A stretch of 53,407 bases of DNA from Syntrophus aciditrophicus (lineage in GTDB: Bacteria > Desulfobacterota > Syntrophia > Syntrophales > UBA5619). A program made the translations under genes and the position numbers. The stretch covers positions 1 to 53,407 of the forward strand of contig DYTH01000003.1 of the NCBI GenBank assembly GCA_020726025.1, written 5' to 3'. How positions within the stretch are numbered: position 1 is the stretch's first letter; every line of letters begins with the position of its first letter. Under the pieces are notes generated by a model, which made no database searches, had not been told where the DNA came from, and was given only the letters and a program-made list of their open reading frames with translations. Below are positions 9,053 through 18,821 of the stretch, in pieces.

Positions 9053-9448
9053 TTATGCAATCCGAATCCAGCTGCGCATGACAGGCCAATCTGTAAAGCC
9101 CGTGAAGGAAACGGCCCTGGTGGCAAGTCCAACCATGGCCGCCCGCGAAACACGCGTAAATCTATATGTGAAAAAGAAATGGTTGTCAATAGAAGGACCC
9201 ACTGATGAAGCATCATCTGCCACCATAATTATGAACTCTTCGCTGTGCGCCATGCTGACTTGCTCCAGATAAAGGGATATGCTCACTGTGTTCATCATCT
9301 CCGTGGTCATGAAATCAGTATAGCCATCCCATGGGCTGACCGCCGCATATTTATAACGGAATTTGGGTCCCGTGATTTTATATTTATTTTTCGTGAACGG
9401 GGTTAAACGAATATTTACATTCCAAATTGAATCAGGCTTGCATTGCAT
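9053..9448 (-). pseudogene. Probable remnant of an IS630-type (DDE_3) transposase
   Basis: Segment YKYAAVSPWDGYTDFMTTEMMNTVSISLYLEQVSMAHSEEFIIMVADDASS resembles the IS630/DDE_3 core (GAVxPxTG... mNTxxxxxFLeexxxxxxxxxIIMVxDxAs). Homology is lost downstream of the second Asp. Confidence 0.5.
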
Positions 9449-9596
9449 CTACATAACGGCGAGTAAGATAAAGAAAATCCAGTTTGGGAATGACAGGGAC
9501 GTAAAAGAGCAACGATCATCTTTTTTTAACTGCCTGTCCGGCGGGGCAAAATTTTTTTCAAGTCGCTTATTATCAAATAATATCAACCACATTACC

Positions 9597-9616
9597 TATG
9601 TCGGTGCACCGACATA
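9597..9616. promoter_or_regulatory. Perfect 20-bp palindrome TATGTCGGTGCACCGACATA, candidate protein-binding site
   Basis: Exact self-reverse-complement, about 160 bp upstream of the ParB-family gene. Confidence 0.6.
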
Positions 9617-9776
9617 CCCCTTCAGTAACGGATGAATTGAATCCCCCTGAGCGGCGTCTGATTACGGCTTCGGGACATTGTCAAAAAAACTAAATATTGC
9701 AAATATTATCGAAATAATGGATATAGCGGGCAAAATGTCGCGTCCCCCAACCACCAAATTTTGAAAGGAGCCTCCC

Positions 9777-10565
9777 ATGGCAACAATGACCCCGCCTCCC
9801 TCGTCAACCTATCAGAAAGGACAATTCTACCAAATTCCCATCACGGACTTTAGACCGGACCCCGACCAGCCTCGCAAGTTCGTCGATCCCGGCCCTCTCG
9901 CCGAGCTTGCCGCCTCAATCGCCAAACACGGCATTGTCCAGCCGCTCCTTTTTCGCGATGCGGGGCAGGGTTGGCTCTATATCGTCTCCGGCGAACGCCG
10001 CTATCTCGCCGCCCAGCAGGTGGGTTTGACCGTGCTTCCGGCGATCTGCGTCGAGGGAAACCACGCCGAGATCGCCCTGGTCGAAAATTTACAGCGTCAG
10101 GATCTCACTGCCGTTGAGGAAGCGGAGGCGCTCCAGCGGCTTATGGACGAACAGAATTATACACAGGAACAGTTGGGAGACATACTCGGGAAAGCCCGCA
10201 CAACCATCACCGAGATAATGCTCCTGAACCGCCTTCCCCTGCAAATTCGCGACGAATGCCGTGGAGATCGCTCAATTTCCCGGGCTGCCCTGATCGAAAT
10301 TGCCCGTAAAAAACAGGAGCGTTCGATGTTCACCGCCTACACCGCCTTTCGGGACAAACAGCAACAGGGAAAGCGGGAAGTTAAGAAAAAAGACCCCAAC
10401 AATCCCGTTTACGCGCTGAGCACAGTGGAAAGGACCACGGCCAAAATCAGCACGATCGACACATCGGCATGGGCAGAAGACGACCGGGAGAGTTTCCGCG
10501 TCTCCCTCGTTAATCTCCAAACCGGGATAGAAAATTATCTGAATCCGCACCCGGAACTGGCATGA
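9777..10565 (+). CDS. ParB/Spo0J-family protein
   Basis: IVSGERRYLAAQQVGLTVLPAI, ENLQRQDLTAVEEAEALQRLM, GKARTTITEIMLLNRLP; RBS AAAGGAG upstream of the ATG. Confidence 0.92.
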   Translation: MATMTPPPSSTYQKGQFYQIPITDFRPDPDQPRKFVDPGPLAELAASIAKHGIVQPLLFRDAGQGWLYIVSGERRYLAAQQVGLTVLPAICVEGNHAEIALVENLQRQDLTAVEEAEALQRLMDEQNYTQEQLGDILGKARTTITEIMLLNRLPLQIRDECRGDRSISRAALIEIARKKQERSMFTAYTAFRDKQQQGKREVKKKDPNNPVYALSTVERTTAKISTIDTSAWAEDDRESFRVSLVNLQTGIENYLNPHPELA

Positions 10566-10770
10566 CGGCGCCTGAAGGGTAAACAGGAGTCATTCAGGGG
10601 TCAATCCGATGCCGGGAGGCGTTCATCCGGGAAAATGACGGGGCGGTCCGTGAAGAACACGGATTCGGGGACGCGGCAATCACTGAACATCGCCTCGCCA
10701 TGCCTTCGTGAAAAACTTAATCCCCTTGTATTTGCTTGCATCTATCAATAGTATCGGCCTGCATGGATAT

Positions 10771-10809
10771 GTGGCATCGATACGTGGCATTGACAAGTGG
10801 CATTGATGT
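10771..10809 (+). repeat. Three GTGGCAT direct repeats with 13-bp period
   Basis: GTGGCAT at 10771, 10784 and 10797; the third forms the -24 element of the putative sigma54 promoter. Confidence 0.8.
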
Positions 10810-10813
10810 TGCT
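10798..10813 (+). promoter_or_regulatory. Putative sigma54 (RpoN) -24/-12 promoter of the pilin gene
   Basis: TGGCAT-TGATG-TTGCT matches TGGCAY-N5-TTGCW with correct GG-N10-GC spacing, upstream of the pilin gene. Confidence 0.8.
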
Positions 10814-10931
10814 TTACGATAGTGCAGTCAACGACGAGGAAAGGAGGGACGCCGGGAAAACAAAAATTCGGTTAATCCAGGGGAAACAGTTAGACAACAA
10901 CCTACACTAAATAGAAAAGGAGAAAAAAATC

Positions 10932-11312
10932 ATGTTTAGTACATTTCACAAAAAAAACAGCAAGGGCTTCACGTTGATCGAACTCATGATCGTTATCGCC
11001 ATTATCGGCATCCTGGCGGCTATCGCCATCCCGCAGTTCACCTCCTACAAGACGAGAGGCTACAATACCGCGGCGAAATCCGACCTGAAAAATGCCTACA
11101 CGGCCGCGCAGGCCTATTTCAGCGACTACCCGGCTGCTACGATGGTCGTGGGGAATCTTACCTCGTACGGTTACAAAGCGTCATCGACAGTTACCCTTAC
11201 CGTTACGACCGGCACGCAGGCGGCTCTTGGCATGAGGGCTATTGGCTCCGCCGGAGGCGGCACAGGCAATATCACCTATTCCGTGAACAGCGCCGGAACG
11301 ATAACGCCTTAA
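10932..11312 (+). CDS. pilA: Type IV major pilin-like prepilin
   Basis: Type III signal [26 protein letters not shown] with Glu5; RBS AAAGGAG. Confidence 0.95.
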   Translation: MFSTFHKKNSKGFTLIELMIVIAIIGILAAIAIPQFTSYKTRGYNTAAKSDLKNAYTAAQAYFSDYPAATMVVGNLTSYGYKASSTVTLTVTTGTQAALGMRAIGSAGGGTGNITYSVNSAGTITP

Positions 11313-11331
11313 TTATCCCCGTTTCAATGGG

Positions 11332-11363
11332 AAAAGGGCGAGGATTTTCCCTCGCCCTTTTTT
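11332..11363 (+). terminator. Intrinsic terminator after the pilin gene
   Basis: AAAAGGGCGAGG-ATTTTC-CCTCGCCCTTTT followed by a T-tract. Confidence 0.88.
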
Positions 11364-11435
11364 ATGGCTGGGCCTTCGCTTCGAAAATATTGTAACCAGA
11401 CGCAAATCAGCAGGGTAAAAAGCAGGCGACTCCCG

Positions 11436-13211
11436 ATGGGAACAATTCCACGACAAAATAAAACATTTTTGATCTGCGCACTCCTTTCTCTGGCAGTCCT
11501 TGTCGTCTTCCGGCAGACGCTCACTTTCGATTTCATCGATTATGACGACGCGTTGTATGTCGTAAAAAACCCCTCTCTTCTCTATGGATTGACCAAAGAG
11601 GGGTTGGCGTGGGCCGCAGGCTCGCTGTACGCCGCGAACTGGCACCCCCTGACGCTGCTTTCTTTTCTGGTTGATTACGAGCTGTACGGCATGAATCCGG
11701 GCGGGTATCACCTGACAAACACGCTCATTCACCTTCTCGGCGGCCTGTTTTTGTTTTTCGCCTTCCGGGAGATGACCGGAAATAGCTGGAAAAGCTGCCT
11801 CGTTGCGGCAATTTTTCTTCTCCATCCCCTCCATGTGGAACCAGTCGCCTCGGTGGCGGGGCGAAAGGATGTTTTAAGCGGTTTTTTCTGGGCGCTGACG
11901 ATTCTCGCCTATGCCCGCTACACGAGAAAACCTGTTTTATGGGCTTATTTATTGACATGTTTCTTTTTTATCCTCGGGCTTATGTCAAAGGCGACCGTGG
12001 TTACACTGCCCCTCGTCCTTCTTCTCCTCGATTACTGGCCATTGAACCGATTTAACGAAATTTCCGAAGAACATTCAGCGCCTTTCGATAACCGTTTATT
12101 CTTCCCGAAGGCATCCCCTGCGCGACTGCTGACAGAGAAGATACCCTTCCTGCTTCTATCTGGCGTTGCGGGCCTGCTGACCTGGAAGGCCCAAACCGGC
12201 GCCGCGGCAATCGCCCCGCTGTTCGAGCTTGATTTCACCACCCGCGTCGGCAACGTGGCCCATTCCTTTCTCATGTACATCGGAAAGACCATCCGGCCGG
12301 TTGATCTTTCCTTCTTCTACCCGTATCATCCAGCCGGTAAAACCGGCTGGATTCTTCCGGCTGTGCTGCTTTTTACGGCCGTCGGCGCCCTCGGCCTGCG
12401 TCTGAGAAAATCCGCCCCCTGGTTTATCGTCGGCTGGCTGTGGTTTGTCCTGACGATGCTGCCGACAATCGGAATTGTCCAGGCAGGCTCGCAGTCCATG
12501 GCGGATCGTTACACCTATATCCCCATGATCGGCCTTTCCGTCATTGCCGTGTGGGGCAGCGGCATCTACAAACCATCCCGAAAGGGCAACATGATATTTG
12601 CCGCAACCTGGCTTGTCGTTTTATCGCTGCTTATCGCCGACAGCAAATGCCAGACAACATACTGGCAGAACAGCCGCACCCTTTTTGAACACGCGCTTTC
12701 CACAACAGAGGGCAATTATCTTGCCCACAATAATCTGGGGGCGTTCTTTATGAAACAGAATCAATACGATTCGGCCGAACGCCATTTTCGCGAGGCGCTG
12801 CGGATTAAGCCCGGCTATGCCGATGCGGGAATCAATCTGGCGCAGATTATGCTCATAAAAGGTAAAACCGTCGAAGCCGAGACCTCGTTTCGCAATGTAC
12901 TGAACTTCCATCCCGATAACGACCGCGCCAGAAGACTGCTCTGCGATTTCCTGCTGACAACGGGAAAAAACAGGGAGGCGATTGTGTGCTATGATAAGGC
13001 CGCAGCGGCAAGCCCCGACAATCCGGAACTGCAAAACAACCTCGCTGTGGCGCTCGCGGGAAACAACCAGATCGATGAGGCGATTATTCATCTCGAACGG
13101 GCGCTGCGCCTGCAACCGGGCTTCAAGGACGCAAAGAGAAATCTCGACCTGCTCCGGACGAAAAATGAAACCACCGGCAAAAAGACAGCCGCTTCCCCGA
13201 AAACCCCCTGA
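11436..13211 (+). CDS. Polytopic GT-C-like membrane protein with C-terminal TPRs (TMTC-like)
   Basis: DFIDYDDALYVVKNP, NWHPLTLLSFLVDYELYGMNPGGYHLTN, HPLHVEPVASVAGRKD; TPR repeats at C-terminus; Met25 of the ORF preferred as start. Confidence 0.82.
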   Translation: MGTIPRQNKTFLICALLSLAVLVVFRQTLTFDFIDYDDALYVVKNPSLLYGLTKEGLAWAAGSLYAANWHPLTLLSFLVDYELYGMNPGGYHLTNTLIHLLGGLFLFFAFREMTGNSWKSCLVAAIFLLHPLHVEPVASVAGRKDVLSGFFWALTILAYARYTRKPVLWAYLLTCFFFILGLMSKATVVTLPLVLLLLDYWPLNRFNEISEEHSAPFDNRLFFPKASPARLLTEKIPFLLLSGVAGLLTWKAQTGAAAIAPLFELDFTTRVGNVAHSFLMYIGKTIRPVDLSFFYPYHPAGKTGWILPAVLLFTAVGALGLRLRKSAPWFIVGWLWFVLTMLPTIGIVQAGSQSMADRYTYIPMIGLSVIAVWGSGIYKPSRKGNMIFAATWLVVLSLLIADSKCQTTYWQNSRTLFEHALSTTEGNYLAHNNLGAFFMKQNQYDSAERHFREALRIKPGYADAGINLAQIMLIKGKTVEAETSFRNVLNFHPDNDRARRLLCDFLLTTGKNREAIVCYDKAAAASPDNPELQNNLAVALAGNNQIDEAIIHLERALRLQPGFKDAKRNLDLLRTKNETTGKKTAASPKTP

Positions 13212-13253
13212 TCGCCGCAACAGCGGCAAACATACCAAAAGGCGTGATTCCTT

Positions 13254-14981
13254 ATGGACAAACAAGAGACGACAGTGCCAGACAGAAAAAGAAACCTTGC
13301 GCTGCTTGCGGTTTTTGCGGCTTCCGCAGCGATAAAATCCGCCATCTGCATTCTTGCGACCGATCCGATCATATTCAACAAATATCCATATTTTGCCCAG
13401 AAGCTGAGCTCAGGGGCGGATATCGGCGAAAGAATCCTCGATCTGAGCCCGCTTTACCTCTTTCTCGTTACGATATTTTTTGAAATTTTCGGCCCCAACT
13501 GGGATATTCTGACGGCGCTGCAGATAATCCTCGGCAGTTTCAATTGCGTCATCGTGGGGCTTGTCGGGACAAGACTATTCAACCCGGCGGTCGGGATACT
13601 CTCCGCACTCATCCTCATGCTTTACGGAAACATGACCCTGATCGAATGCGCCATCGAGCCGGAGGGCCTCTTTGTTTTCCTCAATTCACTGACGGTTCTT
13701 GCCCTGCTGTGGGCCGCCGGTGATAAAACATCGCCACCGCACCCGGCAAAATGGCTCCCCGGGGGGATATTGATTGGTCTTGCGGCTGTCGCAAAGGCGA
13801 ATGCGCTTTTGATAATCCCCGGCGCGGCCGTCTGGATATGGCTATCCACGAAGGAAAGACGCATCCGGTCTTTGACGCTGCTTCTTCTGGGGGCAGCGCT
13901 CGTAATTGCTCCGGTAACAATCAGGAATTTCTGTCTGTTTGACGATTTTGTCCTTTTGACCGCCGACGGCGGCAAGGTGTTTTTTCATGGCAACGGCCCC
14001 GGCGCAACCGGCATGGAAAGGGCGGACATGCCCGACCAGGGCCTTATCGAAGAGGGGCAAACCGAGCCTGATTACGCCCATGCACTGTTCCGTCAAAAGG
14101 CCCGCGAGGCGACAAAGACCAGCCTCAAACCATCGGAATGTTCATCTTACTGGTTTTCACAAACCCAAAGGCATCTACTCGCCGCTCCAAAGGCCGCACT
14201 TTCCGGTTTTCTGAAGAAATTCCTTCTATTCTGGAACAATTACGAGGTGCACGACCTCGATACAACCTATAAGAGCTATAAAATAATCGGGAAATGGCCG
14301 TTTCTTACTGCGGGGATAATTGCCGCCGCGGGCATCCTCGGCATGATCTTTTCCGCAGGCATGCTCAGGCGGTTTTTTCTTTTGTACTGGATGGTTGCGA
14401 TATACATCGTTTCGGTCGTTGTCTTTTTTGCCGCTTCGCGTTACCGCCTGCCCGCCTTCAATTTTCTCGCAATCTTTGCCGCTGGTTTTCTGTATGAACT
14501 GTACGTTGCCATCAGCGGCAAAAAGCTTGAAAAAACCATCGTCGCCTTTCTGTTGATCCTGGTTTTCCTGGCATTCACCCACCTGCCCTTACGTGACGAA
14601 ATCAGAAAATACGACCTCTGGCAACACATTTCCCGGATAGATTACAGCCTCGGCGGAAGAATGCTGTTCAAAAAAGGAAATTTCCCGGAAGCAGCCCGTG
14701 AATTTGAGAAGGTTGTTTCTGCGGCCCCCGATTTTGTTCCGGCAGTCAACTACCTCGGCAAGACCTGCGCCATTCTCGGCAACTACGACTGCGCGTCGGA
14801 CTGTTTCCGGAAAGTCATCCGGTTAGCGCCCGCTTCCGACGAGGGCTACCTGAATGCCGGCCTTCTGCTTGAACTCCGGGGAAATAAAAGGGAGGCAAGG
14901 CGCTATTTTGAAAAAGCGCAGGCGTTAAACCCCAGAAACGTAAAGACCAGAGATCATCTGAACACCATAAGCCGCGAATGA
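13254..14981 (+). CDS. Polytopic glycosyltransferase-like (GT39/PMT/ArnT-like) protein with C-terminal TPRs
   Basis: GERILDLSPLYLFLVTIFFEIFGPN; multiple TM; C-terminal TPR (FPEAAREFEKVVSAAPDFVPAVNYLGKTCAILGNYDCASDCFRKVIRLAP). Confidence 0.75.
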   Translation: MDKQETTVPDRKRNLALLAVFAASAAIKSAICILATDPIIFNKYPYFAQKLSSGADIGERILDLSPLYLFLVTIFFEIFGPNWDILTALQIILGSFNCVIVGLVGTRLFNPAVGILSALILMLYGNMTLIECAIEPEGLFVFLNSLTVLALLWAAGDKTSPPHPAKWLPGGILIGLAAVAKANALLIIPGAAVWIWLSTKERRIRSLTLLLLGAALVIAPVTIRNFCLFDDFVLLTADGGKVFFHGNGPGATGMERADMPDQGLIEEGQTEPDYAHALFRQKAREATKTSLKPSECSSYWFSQTQRHLLAAPKAALSGFLKKFLLFWNNYEVHDLDTTYKSYKIIGKWPFLTAGIIAAAGILGMIFSAGMLRRFFLLYWMVAIYIVSVVVFFAASRYRLPAFNFLAIFAAGFLYELYVAISGKKLEKTIVAFLLILVFLAFTHLPLRDEIRKYDLWQHISRIDYSLGGRMLFKKGNFPEAAREFEKVVSAAPDFVPAVNYLGKTCAILGNYDCASDCFRKVIRLAPASDEGYLNAGLLLELRGNKREARRYFEKAQALNPRNVKTRDHLNTISRE

Positions 14982-15059
14982 TTGCCGCCCGTCGCCATTT
15001 GACTATTAGCAGCGCTCAGGATAAGAGGCTGCCCGACAAAGAACAGTGAGCCCGTTGAG

Positions 15060-16703
15060 ATGGACGATATGAAGGCAAAACCCGAAGATGAGCAAAAAGT
15101 TACCTTGATGCGGCTGGCGATCATGGCTGGTCTGGCGTTTCTTGTTATCTCCGTGTATTGGCCTGCGGCATGGTTTGATTTTATCGAACTGGACGACAAC
15201 CTCTACCTCCTCGAAAATCCGAATATTAAAATGGGGCTGTCGCCGGCGGGAATCAAATGGGCTTTTACCACCTTCCATACAACAAACTGGCATCCCCTGA
15301 CGTGGATTTTGCTGCTTGCCGAATTCAGCCTCTCTGGCCTCAATCCGGCAGGTTTTCACATTGTCGGCGTCCTTCTGCACATTATTAATACGGCGTTGCT
15401 TTTTCTGGTCATGGTGCGGATAACGGGCGGGAAATGGAAGGCAATGGCCGCAGCGGCCCTGTTTGCCGTTCACCCCATGAATATCGAATCCGTGGCATGG
15501 ATCGCGGAGCAAAAGAATCTCCTCAGCACGCTGTTCTGGTTTCTGACGATATTGGCCTATCTGCGTTATGCCAAAAAACCTGGGCCGTCAATTTATCTGG
15601 CAACGCTCGGGCTTTTTGCGCTGGGTCTGATGGCCAAACCGATGCTGGTGAGTCTTCCCTTCATTCTGCTGCTTTTCGATTACTGGCCGCTCGGCCGTCT
15701 TTACCCCGTTCATTTTGTCGAAGGCGCGGAGGCCAACAAAAAAACGGGCATAAAAAAACTGCTAATCGAAAAAATCCCGTTTTTCTCCCTGGCGTTTTTT
15801 TCCGTCCTGCTGACGCTTTACGCGGCCCATGCCGGCGGCGCCATGAAATCACTTGAGACGTTTCCTCTTTACGGTCGCATGGCAAACGCACTGCTCTCCT
15901 ATTCGGCCTACGTTGCCATGCTGCTCTGGCCGTTTGATCTTTCCATCTTTTACCCGCATTCCTCCTTAAAGCCGCTCGGAGACATTTCCGCCGCCTTTTT
16001 CGCCCTATCGGCGACATCCGGGCTGGTTGTATGGAAAGGCTCGAAATACCGATATCTTACGGTCGGATGGCTCTGGTATCTGGTAACGCTTCTGCCGGTC
16101 ATCGGGCTCGTCCAGGTCGGTTTCCAGGAGATGGCCAATCGGTACATGTACGTCCCGTCTATCGGCATTTTTTTGATTTTTGCAATGGGACTTCCGGATA
16201 TCGCAAAACGGTTCAGTAAGATGAAACCCTTTCTGCCGGCGCTGATGGCCCTCCCGGTTGTACTTTTTACCGTCAGCTCGGCTTTTGAGCTTCCCCACTG
16301 GCAAAACACCGAAACGGCATTTACGAGGGCGCTGGAGGTTACAAAAGACAATCATGTCGCCCTGCTCGGCCTCGGCAATCTCTACCAGAAAAAAGGGGAT
16401 ATCAAGGCGGCAGAGACGCATTTCCGCGCGGCCCTCCGTGTAAAGCCGGATTACGCGGAGGCGCACAACAACCTTGCCGTGCTCCTGATGCGAAGCAATC
16501 GCGGCAAGGAGGCGGAGTTCCACCTGCGGGAGGCGATAAGGCATCTCCCGCGTGCGGCCAGGTCCCACAACAACCTTGGCGCCCTGCTCGCCGGACAGGG
16601 AAGATTGCAGGAGGCGCGCCCCTGCTTTGAAAAGGCGCTTGAGATAAACCCGGATTACGCGGAGGCCCGTGCGAACCTCTCTTTGTTACTGGCGGGCAAA
16701 TAG
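15060..16703 (+). CDS. Polytopic GT-C-like membrane protein with C-terminal TPRs, paralogue of 11436-13211
   Basis: FDFIELDDNLYLLENP, TNWHPLTWILLLAEFSLSGLNPAGFH, HPMNIESVAWIAEQKN; TPRs (GDIKAAETHFRAALRVKPDYAEAHNNLA). Confidence 0.82.
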   Translation: MDDMKAKPEDEQKVTLMRLAIMAGLAFLVISVYWPAAWFDFIELDDNLYLLENPNIKMGLSPAGIKWAFTTFHTTNWHPLTWILLLAEFSLSGLNPAGFHIVGVLLHIINTALLFLVMVRITGGKWKAMAAAALFAVHPMNIESVAWIAEQKNLLSTLFWFLTILAYLRYAKKPGPSIYLATLGLFALGLMAKPMLVSLPFILLLFDYWPLGRLYPVHFVEGAEANKKTGIKKLLIEKIPFFSLAFFSVLLTLYAAHAGGAMKSLETFPLYGRMANALLSYSAYVAMLLWPFDLSIFYPHSSLKPLGDISAAFFALSATSGLVVWKGSKYRYLTVGWLWYLVTLLPVIGLVQVGFQEMANRYMYVPSIGIFLIFAMGLPDIAKRFSKMKPFLPALMALPVVLFTVSSAFELPHWQNTETAFTRALEVTKDNHVALLGLGNLYQKKGDIKAAETHFRAALRVKPDYAEAHNNLAVLLMRSNRGKEAEFHLREAIRHLPRAARSHNNLGALLAGQGRLQEARPCFEKALEINPDYAEARANLSLLLAGK

Positions 16704-16787
16704 TTTTCAAATTCATTGAGGACGACGACAATCTCTCTTTTTCGAAAATCGCAAACTCGAGCTGGAACTCTTGCTGAAAGGGATAAC

Positions 16788-18821
16788 ATGGGAGCCGATC
16801 ACCTTCCTTGCAATAAACTGACATTCGCTGAAGCGACTGTTCCTGCCGGCAGAATGCCATCTTCAGGGAATGTGATCGAAAATCGACGGGGTTCGGCAAA
16901 AATTTATCTCCTCGTCCTTGCAGTCGCGTCCATCCTTATCACGGCGGCGATATGGCATTTTCACGGCAATACGCAACTGCTTGTCAATGAAAAAGACGCC
17001 CAGTGGATACGGTTCCCCGAGCCGTTTCAACTCAGGATTCATCACGCCCGAAAGATCAAAACCAGTTTCAGAACTATTGTAAAAGCCCCTGTTATCCGCA
17101 GAACGACCGTTTTGACCTTTCGTTCGGTCGGGGAGGCAACCGTGTTTCTCGACCAGAAAGAGCTGGTTGCCACTCCTTCTTCCCTCACGAAAGCCATCGG
17201 AGAAAGACAGCGGGTGGATCTGACTCCGTTTCTTACGCCGGGCAGTCATGTGCTCCGTATTGACGTATCGAACACAACGGGCCATCCGCTCCTCATCGCC
17301 TGGTCAGAGAGTCCGGGATTGTTTACCGGGGAAAGCTGGGAGGTCAGCAAAGACGGATATCACTGGCTTTTTGCCGTCGCTGCCGAAAAAAACCGCCGCC
17401 TCAACATCTCGCAGACATTCCCCCGCCTGGGTCCGAGCATTCGCTCCCTGGCCCCGTTTTACATATCCGTTTTCTTTCTTTTTTTCTTCTGGAGTCTCCG
17501 GAAAGACAAAAATGCGGAAGGAACATCTTTAATAAAACCTGTCAATGCCCGATCAGTCCGGTGGTTTGTCATGCTGGCGTGGCTGTTTATGGCCATCAAC
17601 AATTTCTGGAAACTTCCCGTGGATATGGGAATGGACTTCAAAGGACACATGCAATACATCAGCTACGTGGCGCAATACGGCCGCATCCCTCTGGCGACCG
17701 ATGGATGGCAGATGTTTCAGCAGCCGCTTTATTACCTTCTTGCCGCAGGTCTCTACAATCTTTCACACATTTTTTTCAATGACGACGTTTCAATCAGGGT
17801 TATAAAACTCATCTCCGTTCTCTGCGGGATGCTCCAGGTAGAGATAGCGTACCGCGCTGTTAAACTGCTCTATCCACGCCGAGAGTCAATACAGATATTC
17901 GGCGTCGTACTGGCTGGATTCATGCCGATGAACCTGTACATGTCCCAGTCAATCGGGAACGAACCTCTTGCCGCCCTTCTCACCTCCCTTGCGATTCTGG
18001 CAGCGATAAGAATGGCCCTGACGGATAACGCTGCCACCCGGGAGCGATTGCTGCTGCTCGGTTTTTTACTCGGGCTTGCGCTTTTGGCCAAGGTATCGGC
18101 AATCTTGATCTTCCCGCCGCTCCTTCTTTTCATCTCTTTTGAAGTGCTCGCCTCAAGCGGAACAATCCGGGTCAGGGCTAAACTGGCAGCAAGTTCAGTG
18201 ACGGTGGCGTTGTTGACCGCTTTTTTGGCGAGTGGATGGTACTACATCCACAACTACATGGAAATGGGACATTTTTTCATAGGTGGATGGGACATTGCGC
18301 GGAAGATAGTCTGGTGGCAGGACCCGGGATATCGCACCCTCCGGCAACTCTACTTTTTTGGCGAATCGCTGTTTTATCCCGTTTTTTCCTCGCTCTACGG
18401 ATTCTGGGATTCCATCTACTCGTCTCTATGGGCGGACGGCTATTTGAGCGCCTACAACCGGCCCCCATGGAATTACCCGCTCATGATAACGGGGATGTGG
18501 CTGGCGCTTTTCCCTTCAGCGGGGATTCTCGTCGGCATCGGGGCGGCGCTGCGGATGGCTGCGGGAAAGTTGCGGCGTATTCTTCTGATGTCGGCAGGAA
18601 GTGTTCTACTCTATCTTTCCGCAATCTTGTACATATTTATAACCGTCCCTTTCTTAAGCTCCGCCAAGGCAAGCTACGCGCTGGGCCTTCTTCCCTGCTT
18701 TGCGCTGCTTGCCGCCGCCGGATTTGATGTCCTGACTAAAAACAGATATCTGGAAGCGGCTTCCCAAGCTCTTTTTGCCTGCTGGGCGATCGGCTCGTAT
18801 CTTTGCTGCTTCGCGCTATAG
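16788..18821 (+). CDS. Large membrane protein with N-terminal beta-rich region and C-terminal GT-C-like TM domain
   Basis: N-terminal TM plus about 180 aa beta-rich segment, then MGMDFKGHMQYISYVAQYGRIPLATDGWQMFQQPLYYLLAAGLYN typical of GT-C membrane glycosyltransferases; Met25 preferred (RBS GAAAGGG). Confidence 0.68.
   Translation: MGADHLPCNKLTFAEATVPAGRMPSSGNVIENRRGSAKIYLLVLAVASILITAAIWHFHGNTQLLVNEKDAQWIRFPEPFQLRIHHARKIKTSFRTIVKAPVIRRTTVLTFRSVGEATVFLDQKELVATPSSLTKAIGERQRVDLTPFLTPGSHVLRIDVSNTTGHPLLIAWSESPGLFTGESWEVSKDGYHWLFAVAAEKNRRLNISQTFPRLGPSIRSLAPFYISVFFLFFFWSLRKDKNAEGTSLIKPVNARSVRWFVMLAWLFMAINNFWKLPVDMGMDFKGHMQYISYVAQYGRIPLATDGWQMFQQPLYYLLAAGLYNLSHIFFNDDVSIRVIKLISVLCGMLQVEIAYRAVKLLYPRRESIQIFGVVLAGFMPMNLYMSQSIGNEPLAALLTSLAILAAIRMALTDNAATRERLLLLGFLLGLALLAKVSAILIFPPLLLFISFEVLASSGTIRVRAKLAASSVTVALLTAFLASGWYYIHNYMEMGHFFIGGWDIARKIVWWQDPGYRTLRQLYFFGESLFYPVFSSLYGFWDSIYSSLWADGYLSAYNRPPWNYPLMITGMWLALFPSAGILVGIGAALRMAAGKLRRILLMSAGSVLLYLSAILYIFITVPFLSSAKASYALGLLPCFALLAAAGFDVLTKNRYLEAASQALFACWAIGSYLCCFAL

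Noticed and set aside
9363-9635. 90-aa plus-strand ORF as a possible export substrate
   Set aside because: Overlaps the transposase remnant and the palindrome; no leader-like or protein-family features.
10814-10931. Possible GEMM/c-di-GMP riboswitch in the pilin 5' leader (GGGACGC-like string)
   Set aside because: Only a short string resembles the motif; the receptor core and pairing pattern could not be reconstructed. A covariance-model search would decide.
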